NCBI GenBank assembly: GCA_022410635.1 | Contig: JAJVDF010000436.1 | Coordinates: 333,717 to 397,716 of the forward strand | DNA length: 64,000 nt | Source of the DNA: Tretioscincus oriximinensis | Taxonomy: Eukaryota > Chordata > Lepidosauria > Squamata > Gymnophthalmidae | Direction of reading: 5' to 3' | Shown: one piece after another, positions 35,601-46,290 of the stretch | How the letters are laid out: each line of letters opens with the position of its first letter | How positions within the stretch are numbered: the stretch's first letter is position 1 | The notes under the pieces: generated by a model | What the model was told of the DNA's origin: nothing | The model's database searches: none | Seen by the model: only the letters and a program-made list of their open reading frames with translations | Made by a program: the position numbers and the translations under genes

Positions 35601-38600
35601 TGGACTAGTCACAGTTCTTCAGAGTTGTTTCAGCCCCACTTTTTTCACAAGGTATCTGTTGTGAACAGAAGAGCAGAAAGTTATGAAAGAGCAGAAGGTT
35701 CTCTTTGGGTTGAGAAAAGCGAGCTATGAAAACTGAAGGACTTACAAAGCTGTGTTTATAGCATGACCTAGTTCTTATCANATCAAATTTGTTATGGCTC
35801 TCAGGTTCTTAAAGGAGCCATGACCCAATTAAGATTATTTTATTATAGAGGATGCTCCTACTACATCCTCATGCCTATTTCTGTCAGCTACCTTGGCTTC
35901 AAGGGTATGCACCGACTTCTCTTTCTCATGAACCCCAGCATTAAATCCTTGCTATTGGTTCCTTTGTAACTGGAGTAAGGAAAACTCACATTTAAACTTG
36001 TCTGAGTTTGGGAAGGCTGTTAGGGAGTTTTTCTATTCATTATTACTGCTTTTTCCAACAGTATTGAATGGCTTATCACCCTTCTATAACCCCCACTCTT
36101 GTTGAAGGGCAGGGAAAGGATCACAAGCAGGACTAAGGTCATGCAGGAAATGTCTAGATGGAGTTGACATAGTGCAAAGACTGAATATCTTGGTTTGGAA
36201 ACTTACATAATAGTATTAGGATGAAAAAACATCATGGTGGATCTTTCTGGTGCTGCCATTGCTGGTTCCCTGCACCCACATGTGGCAAATCCTCCATAAC
36301 TGAAGTATTATATTGGGGGGGGGCACATCTGGGTGCAACCCTGGAACAGCAAACAAGTAATGACCCCCATCTCTAAATCCATTCTGTGATTTGATGGGGG
36401 CTTATATATCCACGTAATAAAATTCCAGGAGGTTCCATGTCTGATAGCATTGTAATGGCCCTTTAAAGCACTGTGTTTTGGTCGGACGGCTGAGACAGAT
36501 GTGTTGTGGTTTTTTTGGCATTCCACATATTTATAAAAGAAAATCCAATCCAAGAGTGTGTGTGTGTTTATGTGAGAGACACTCATCTAGTGTTCCCAGT
36601 AAAATCCATGACTAAGGGGATTTTAAGAACAGCCCCTCTGGATCAGATCCAGATATCTTCTGTAAAATTATGGCAGACACTGGCCTGGACCCTTTCCGAT
36701 CTACAGTGAAGGGAGCAAGAGGAAAACCTCCCAGATTTATTTTCCCTTTAAATGAAAAACAGCCATGGGAGACTGCCAAATTCAGCAGACAGAAAGAAGA
36801 AGGAAAGAATGAAATAGATTATCTTTCTTTCCCTTTCACCCATATTGTGGCTGCTCTGATTCTGTTTTTTTGCTTTTTTCCATGCATCATATAATATTAC
36901 TTAGATAGCTTAATGGTTGAGGGAATTTGGTAATAGATCTAGGATACAGAAGAAGCTGGAAAATTGTGACCAGGTTGCTAAAATAGCTGCTGCCCCAACT
37001 TACAGCAGCAGCTGCAAAGAGGGGGGAAAATACTTGTGGGCAGGAGAATTCATGCTCCATATACCAACAATAGACTTGCCCTCCCAGTTCCACTTCGCAC
37101 TTACAAAAAAGAAAAAAATATCTCTAGGAAGAGAGGTGCACGGCATTAGACTGAGAACATGTGAACTCTCTTTTTGTTTTTTGACAGTGTATTAGTTGTT
37201 GCTGGTCCGAATGCAACTGGCTCTAGCAGTGGACAGAAGCTGGATTAAAATGTGACCTTCACTCCACATTTAGAGAGAAGGCACCAGAAAGCAGCAAACT
37301 CTTTTAAAACTTGTCACTTTGCTGATGGCTTCTCTCCGTGTAAAGGTGGACTCCAGTTCTTCCTCCAACATTTCCTCTCTCTCTTTTTTGTCATCATTCA
37401 CCTCCACCACTCCTATTTCTCCTTCTTCTCTTCCTCCCACTCCTCTACCTCCTGTTTTTATTCCCCCCATCCGTCCTGCTCTTCCTACACCTTTTCTTTC
37501 TCCCCCTCAGCTTCCTCCTGCCACTCCTCTGTCGGGGTTCACCATATATTAATTGGCACATATACAGGGTGCTGCAAAAATGTATACATACTGTGAACTT
37601 CCATAGAAAATTTATTTACTGTACTACTGTTCTACAAAGTTACATTTCAGGAAATTAGAAAGCTTAAAGTCTAATGTAAATAAAACGTAAATAACAAATG
37701 AGTACGAGTCACCACTGATTCTGTACATCGTATGGAAGTACAAAGTGTGTATACATTTTTTTGAAGCACCCTGTATATTTCATATAAAAATATACAAGAA
37801 TTGGTCCCCAGAAGCCCAGGCAGCTTATTTGCAAAATTTTTGGGAAATTCCCAGCACAAGGTGTTGCAAGGGAGCTAATCTCTCTCCCTGCCCTGAGGCA
37901 ACACCCATTTTGCAAGTTTCCCTTCGCCCATTGTCTCAAGGGGCTCCCAATGTATCTGCAGCCTTGGCTTAATGGCATTAGTCAATTGCCTGGAAAGCCC
38001 AGAGAAAGTCTTTTGTCCACCCCTTCTCCATGGGTCACAGGTCCTGGAAGCTACAGGGATCAATCTTGTATCACTCAAACCATACCCATATTTGGAGTTT
38101 CCTGAAACAGGCTGCACCCCTTGGGAGGAGGGAGAAATGTCACGCAGGTGTCACAACCTGGGCCCACCTCCGGTCCGCCCCAAACCACACCTTTGGAACG
38201 CCCATTCTCTGACGTCTCTTTTCTTGTACACGCCTTCTGTTTTTGAGTCAATAAAAACCAGTGCACAGAGGTGCTCTGGAGGTTCCATGACCCACATGGG
38301 CCTCCTAGATCTTGCCTCTTGATCTAAGCTTATGGCCTCTGTGTGAGTTCTTGATGGGAGTCAGATTCTACACGTGTACGTATCCTGATGATCTACTGCC
38401 TCTGATGTGCTGACACCTTATAACGTGGTAAGCAAACCCCTGTTACTCCTTCATCACTCTCTTATTCTTCCTCCTCCTCTTCAACCTCGTCCTATCCATA
38501 CCTCTTCCTCTTCTCCATCCTCCTGCTTCTCCTAGCTACACCTCATCCTCTGTTCCTCCTGTTTCCCCTCTCCTCTTCCTTCCCCATTGCTCCTGTCCAA

Positions 38601-41600
38601 CCTCTCACCCTTTCTCCAACCTTCCAGTTATTGTTCCATTCAAATCAGTATTCTTGGCAAAAATGCAGAAGTGGTTTGCTATGACCTACTTCTGAAGACA
38701 GAGTTTTGCCAGTTAAGTGCCCAGTCTAACTTTTAATTATAGTAGTTTTAACTACTAATGAGTGGAGCCATTTTAAAAAGTAAAAGTATGGGTGATATTT
38801 AAAAGTAAATGCTTCCCAGGGTGATTATGGTGGGATGGAAATGATTTTTTAAAAATTCACTAGAGCTAGAGCCAAAGGCCCTATCCACACGGAGCCTTAT
38901 AGGTTGACCAGTGAAACAGTTTGCCACAGGGGGTGGTGAGTTCGCCTTCCCTGGAAGTCTTCAAACAGAGACTGGACAATCATCTGTCTGGGATGGTTTA
39001 ATGAATCCTGCATCGAGCAGGGGGTTGGACCCGATGACCCTGGAGGTCCCTTCCAACTCTATGATTCTATGATTCTTCTATGATTCTATGACCAGATGAC
39101 CCCTTGGGGGGGTGGGTAGAAGCCTCACGTTTTTTGCTGAGGAATTCTTTTTTCAAAAAAAGTTTTTTTCCCGGAAAATAAATCTTTTCTTAATTTTATT
39201 TTCCTCAGGATAAACCGAGAGGCATCGCAAAACCGGGTTTTCACCCCTCCCAAAAGGGGTCATCTGGTCAGCCTACCTTATACATCTCGAGACGGAGCTT
39301 GGCCATCCACATGCCAGTATAGACTGTGGCAGGCCCCAAATAGACCTACACTAACATATGAATGGCAGGCTCCTATTCCAACATATATCCCAGGATAAGG
39401 CTCCATGTGGACTGGGCCAGAGATGTATTTTTAATCCATAGTCATTCCTGAAGAACCCGATTAAACCTGGAAAAAGATTTGGTTTAGGGCAATATGTGCG
39501 GCTCCAACCTATAAAGATTTTGAATTTAATCTGCTCAGTTACTGAGCAAAATTAATGGTCCGATCTCATTCAGAAATCACAATCAACCTCCAAAAACGTA
39601 CTTTAATAAAAGAAAGAATATGAAATAACATCTCATGATTTGCCAAAAGAATGTCTGGGTTGCCAATAGACTAAGAGGGACTGCATTCACAAATAGGTAC
39701 AAAACTTCTTTATTTATCCATCAATACTTAGTACCAAAGGATACTTCAAGTAAGCACTCCTATGCTATAAGTAAATCAAAGGCAAATGGCAAACTATAGT
39801 TCCACTTTGCCCATAGCCAAAGGTCGCAATGATATAAGAATCTTTCTGACCAAATTTAATTGCCCTTGAAGAAGATGAATCCTCAGAGCTTCAAACACAC
39901 ACACCCCAATTAAAAGGGGACTCTATCCAAGCATACTTCAAAAGCTGAAAACTTCCCCGTTTCTGAAGCTGGCAGTAAAAAACGGTGAACCCCACAGGTT
40001 CAAGAAAGAATCCTACCTGTGCTATTTTCTCCATACTATGCTTTTGCTCACTTCCTCCATCCTTTCTCCAATTACCACCCAGAAGAAAATGTTACCAATG
40101 GTCCTGTGATTGATCACTGCTTCCTTTAGTTACCAAGCGAATGAGGAAGGGAGGGCCCACAGGATGCTCCGGGGTTCAAGACACTTATGGAGTTCATGGA
40201 AAACTGGAAATTCTGCACTGGCATATTTTGTCATGGACAGGGTAATCATGGGCTGTGACAGGAGTAAAATTTGGTGAGGGTTTAAACATGTCTGGCAGCT
40301 GCCAAACAATACCCAAAAGATGCCATGACAAGGTCTGAAGGCATCAAAAAGTTAATGTTTTCATTTTGCTTCCATATCATGTTGACTCATAAACAACAAC
40401 TTGTTTGCAAATTGTTTAACAACTTGTTTGCAAACAGAACCTGGAAATTTAAGAGAGCTACTTTCTTGTGCTTTCTTGACTAAATAGGTAATAAAGTTAT
40501 TTGAAATTAAATATATTATTTTTTTAAGAAACCCACACTCTTTCATTCTGTTCATTTCGAAGTCTCCACTCTAATTTTTCTTTTCCCCAGTTCCAATCCA
40601 GATACTGTCTGGGAAGACATTGTCATGTAAAATGTAGAATTTGAATGACGCATTTGGTAGGCTACTAAGACAGAATGCAGGACAAGAAGGGCTGTGGCCC
40701 ATTTCAGGAGGGCTCTTCTTATGTTCTTGTGAATTCTATCCCTCAGTTTTCACTGAAGAGAACAGAGAGTATATACTTGCAAAAGAATTAATCTCCTCAA
40801 AAAGGCCATCAGTGGAATTAAATTGAATCAAGGGAGTTTTGCACACCTTAATAAACTGAAAAGCAATACATACCTGGGGCTAGATGGCATTCATTGCAAA
40901 ATTCTTATAAGAAGTCAGATGTAAAATTGCAGAATTTCTAGCCAAAATATGTCTAAAGATCAAAGGGTAGCAAATGTAACATCAATCTTTTAAAAAAAAC
41001 ATCCAGAGATGATCCCAGAAATTATAGACATCAGTTGCAGGTAAATTATTGGAAACTATAATGAAGGATAAATTACTAAAGAATAGAGAAGCTAACACTA
41101 CTGAATGAAACAGCATGGTTTCTGCAAAGGTAAATAATATCTTACAAATGTTAGAATTCTTTGAGAATATTAAACATGTGGATAAAGTGAATCCGGTTGA
41201 TATTGTCTATCTGGACTTTTGATAAAATCCATCAACAAAGACTTCTGAAAAAGAGTGTAAAATCATGCATGAAATGGATAAAGTGAATAAAGAAAAATAA
41301 TTTTCTCTATTGTACACCACTAGGAGCAAGGGGCATTCCTTGAAGCTAGTGGGCAAAAGAGTTAGGACAGACAAGAGAAAGTATTTTTTCACCTACAAGG
41401 TCACTGGTCTATGGTAAGGCTAACCAGATGACCCCTTTGGGGTGTTGAACACCTGGTTTTGGGGTGCCTCCCTGTTTTTTCTAAGGAAACTTTTTTCCCA
41501 AAAACATTTTTTTGATTTTTTTTTTGAATTTTTTTTCCTCAGAAAAAAACGGGAGGCACCCCAAAAACAGGTTTTCAACCACCACCACCCACAAAAGGGT

Positions 41601-44600
41601 CATCTGGTCAGCCTATTTACTAGCTAGCTGCCTAGATTAACTTTAAAATTGGATTAGTAAAGTTCATGAAAGCCAAGGGTACCAAAAGGTTTTAGAATGA
41701 ATCTACTGATACTTCCTCCAGGATGGAGAAAAAAGCAGTACAAGTGAAACATATTTATAACAAACTCCAAGGGAGCAGAAAAACGTGTAGTTTATAATGA
41801 AACTTTGTTATACTGAAACCAATGCAAAAAAAAGATTTAAATAAGTTATCACAGTAACACTTCAAAAATCATTGCAAAACTATTTCAGTACAATTTTAAA
41901 TGCCAGAAACCATTGCAAAAACTATTTTAACTCTGTCCCCACTGAGCCATATTCTGGGCTTTATCTCAGGGAAGAGCTTGGCCATCCACATGTCTGCACT
42001 AGCCTGTGAATGTCAGGTTCCTATTCCGAGATACAGTCCAGTATGAGACTCAGTGGGGACAACCGAGATTGTTTCAGTCTTAACACACTTGTAAATGTAA
42101 AAATTCATGGCAAAAATGACTTGCTGCCTTTACTTGCAAACTACAGTATTTTCCCTTCCATCTCTCCAGAGTAAACGTATGTACTTTTACATAGGACCCA
42201 ATCACTATCCCAAACATCCATTGGATTCTGAAGATTTAATCCTGCCATTCATTGGTGGTTTGAAAATCTTTGCTGTTGCTGGAAAATTCTTAATTCTGTA
42301 CTGAATGCCCTGCCCCCTTCCACTTCAGTCCTTTATAACAGGGTCTTGCAGAACAGGTACAGAAACCAGTTTGTTGTACTGAAATTTTCATTGCAATGAA
42401 GTTTGTTACAGCGNGGGCGTTTTTACATTGCTCTCAATGGTATTTTGTCAGGACTTTGAAATTTGTTTGTAATATCGTGAATTTTGTTATATTGGGCATT
42501 TTTTATAACAAGGTTTAGCTTTACTCATGAAATACCAATTGCAGGGAGTGGAGAACAAGTGAAGATTTTGCCTTCTTTTCTTATGCTTCAGTCTGGCCAG
42601 GTGCAGCTAATGGGCCACTGTATGAGACAGAAGGCTGGACTAGATGGGCTCTGTCCCAATTCCGTAGGGTTCCTCTTCTGTTCTTATGCATTAAACAATG
42701 GTCTTGGGTGACATTTTAGTTTATTGTTTGTCAGCTATGCTCACCAATGTTTTGGTGTAGTCCCAAAGTTTGCATAACTGCCCTTTGACCTTACCAAGAA
42801 CAATCAAACAATGCTTCTTACTCAACGTTTGTTGGATTTAAGAAGACAAAAAAATCCTTTCAATATAAAAGATCTCTCTCCTTTTTTACTTGTTTCAGAA
42901 GGAAAAACTGGATTTTATTTTACTTTGTCCCCAACCCACAAATTCTTACTTGACTGCATACTACCAAAGACGGAGTTACCTTCATTCAAAAGGTTGCTGG
43001 GTTGTGGCCTCTAAAACTCAACTAATGACTGGGCACTAAGGGGAATCTCAAAACTTTAAACTTTCATGATGAGATGCAACTTCATTTAGAACCACATACT
43101 GTATCTCAGCAGAAGGCCCTCCCACTACGGACATCCCTCTCTTTGGCTTAGTAGTCCTCATCCTGTTCAGTTTAATTAGATACTGACATTCCTGTTCATT
43201 ATAATTAGACACCCGCAATTATAGAACGTCTATAATTAGGCATTCGTATCTACAACAGCTCCAAATGAAAAACAAATATAGCCATATGCTATCTAGGGAA
43301 TAATGACATCACACTTTAGAACTCTGAATGATCCCATTCATTAATGTCCACACAGCACTTGTTTGTGCCAATATTTAATGATAATCCAGTTCATTGCTTT
43401 ACTGGTTTTAATTCACCTCTTACATACCTTTACAGTATATTCCAAGAGCTGAAAAATGACTTAGCGGTCCTAGCATAAGCCAAAGCTACCCCTTAGCGTA
43501 CGGGCTTCAAACTCCAAGTGAAACTGGAAAGCTACCTGAGGTCCTCTCACATCTGAGAATTGGCTTCACTAGGGCAATGTTTGATCAGCTCAACATCCTG
43601 ATGACTCCGGGATGGTACACGAAAATCACAGTTCCAGACACACTTTGCATATGCAAGTTTAAAGAATTAGAGGACACGCCCAATGTCCTGTTTGATTGTA
43701 TATTTTATAGTAATCTTAGGGACCGCTATGTAACCTCCTTGTTTCCAACAGGACACGTTTTAGATAAAAGAGACAAACTTCACTGGCTCCTAACTGAAAT
43801 GGACAGATAAACAAGGCTACCTACCGAGCCGTGATGGTCCCGAAATAGATTTTAACAACAGTTTAAACTCATTTTTGCAGTATATTTTATCCATAGTATT
43901 TTAATTTTGTATGATATGGTCAAAGGACTAATCATTAAATTTTCTGTGAGCATGTCACTTTCCCATCAGCTATTTTGTTTGCAGATTGTCGGGAACTACC
44001 AGAAGTCAAGTATCAGACAGGAAGCCCCAAAATCTCNGGGAGCCCTGGGTAATCGCATACACAAAGTATAAGCAATTTTTTTTATGATGTCACTTTCTGG
44101 GCGTGGCAGGAAGTGTCATCAAAAGTGATGTGACTTCCTAGGCATGACAGGAAGTGACATCACCCTGGTTGCCATTTCCCAGAAGCAAACACCAGAAGTG
44201 ACATCAAACGTGACTCCAGTAAAATGGATGATAGTTTCTCATCCAAACTATCTGCACTTCACATGCTTTATCTAAGTAAACGAATAATTGGCAAATCACT
44301 TCTAAAACATGAAATCAACCAGGTGTGGCAAATGCAATACAAATACGTCTTGCAAACAATTGTGTCCATGTTTGGATTCAGGCTTTAGGTGTGTTAAACA
44401 TTATGCAGGACAAAACTGATCTTTGTGAAATCCTGCATTACAGATTCAACAAAGTTGAACAGCATGTTCTAAACTCTCTTGCAGTTCTCTATTATCCTGT
44501 TGCCCTATATGCATTCTTAAGAACATAAAAACATAAGAAGAGCCATACTGGATCAGGCCACAGCCCATCAAGTCCAGCATTCTGTGTCACACAGAGGCCC

Positions 44601-46259
44601 ACCAGATGCACCTGGGCAGTCCGAAGAGAGGAGAGCAAAATATGCTCCTGTTCATGACTCCCTGCAAATGGTATTTCAGGAGTCCTGCCTGTTGCTCCAT
44701 CCCGGAGGCAACATCCAGACATCCATCCTAGTATCCATTTATACCCTTGGTGCCCATAAACCTGTCTAGTCCTGTCTTGAAACTATCCAAGCCGCTAGCC
44801 GCCACCACCTCTTCAGGAAGTAAATTCCACAGGCCGATGACCCTCTGGGTGAAAAAATACTTTCCTTTGTCTGTTCTCACTTTTCTACCCAACAGTTTTA
44901 AGGAGTGCCCTCTGGTCCTTGTGTTGTGTGATAGAGAAAACTTTTTTTCTCTATTCACCCTGTCCATCCCATGCATGATTTTGTACACTTCAATCAGATC
45001 CTCTCTCAAACGTCGTCCTTCAAAGCTGAAGAGGCCCAGACGTTGCAGCCTGACTTCGTAAGGAAGGTGCTTCAGACCCTTGATCATTCTTGTTGCCCTT
45101 TTCTGCACCTTCTCTAGTTCCACAATATCCCTCTTGAGATGTGGTGACCAGAATTGAACACAGTATTCCAAATGTGGCCTCACCACAGATTTATAAAGAG
45201 GCAAAACAACATTTGCTGACAGCATTTCTTTTCTGTTTATTTTTAAATTGTTCCGATTTCTTAACTCTTTTTATTGTCACTTGTCCTGCAACTTCCAAGT
45301 GAAGGGGCCATTTTTAAGGGGCAGTTCAGTGAAGAAGCAACATGGAAAATTGTTCCTATCTGTAAAACAGTAGAGAGGGACTGGCACAATCTCTTCCTCA
45401 GCTTTGGTCAATTCAAACCAACATTGTAGTCGGACAGAGAAAAGTAATATTTGTGTACTATTTCTTAGCAGTACTAAGGCTCTAGCCGCATACTTTTAAA
45501 CCTTCTTCAGTCCTGAAAAATGAGCTATTTTAAAAATATTGAACCAGAAATAGTTTACTTTAGTATACGGATAGCAGCCCCCTATTCTGGTTCAGAAAGG
45601 ATCTAGTATCTTGAATCAACTTTTGGTCTGATTTCTCAATGAATGAAGCAAGATTCCCTAAATCCACTTCTCAGCAGCTGAGGAAACTTTATACTAGTCC
45701 CCCACCCACCTTCCTGTCAGCAGAAAACTTGTTTCCATGGGTGCGACTGGCCACAGATTGGCTTCCTCCGTCTCAGGACTAGCTGCAGTGCAGGCTGGGA
45801 GTTGTAGTCTGCAGAGCAGAGCCCCAGGCAGACTGGGCAGAAGAAGCTGCCTGTTAATGAGAACCAGTTTGGTGTAGTGGTTGAGTGTGTGACTCATACC
45901 TGGTAGTCTCTCGGTTCAAATCCCCACTCCTCCATGAAAGCCAGCTGGGTGACCTTGGGCCAGTCACAGTTCTTTGAACTCTCTCAGCCCCACCTACTCC
46001 ACAGGGTGTCTGTTGTGGAGAAAGCAACAAAATCTTTGTGCAGCACACTATGGTTGGCCGCCCTGAGACCTTCAGGTATATATTTGTATACAAGTAGAAT
46101 GATAGAATCATAGAGTTGGAAGGGTCATGGGGTCCAACCCCCTGCTCCATGCAGGATTCATTAAACCATCCCAGAAAGATGACTGTCCAGTCTCTGTTTG
46201 AAGACTTCCAGGGAAGGCGAACTCACCACCCCCTGTGGCAAACTGTTCCACTGTACAAA

Positions 46260-46290
<31 letters not shown>

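Larger units (their letters stand above)
38877..39418. mobile_element. MITE of the CCACACGGAGCC family, split by nested insertions
   Basis: The left end CCCTATCCACACGGAGCCTT stops at about 38900. The rest resumes at about 39276 (CCTTATACATCTCGAGACGG) and ends CAGGATAAGGCTCCATGTGG. The gap is filled by a palindromic MITE that itself contains a CR1 tail. The complete family copy at 46766-46941 shows the uninterrupted layout. Confidence 0.82.
40645..42700 (+). mobile_element. CR1-like LINE, internally deleted and interrupted
   Basis: Translated pieces in order are LGLDGIHCKILI (about 40870), ANVTSIF (about 40975), VNPVDIVYLDF (about 41190), then a jump at about 41255 directly to the segment before the 3' end (CATGCATGAAATGGATAAAG). 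The usual RT motifs B and C between these points are missing. The LINE is then interrupted by a palindromic MITE at 41417-41615 and a roughly 780-base unknown insert at about 41751-42530. It ends near 42690 with CTTCTGTTCTTATG. A separate 3' tip (40645-40730) precedes it. Confidence 0.82.

Noticed and set aside
37252..37596. Plus-strand frame rich in serine and proline
   Set aside because: It follows from a pyrimidine-rich tract and runs into the mariner-type MITE.
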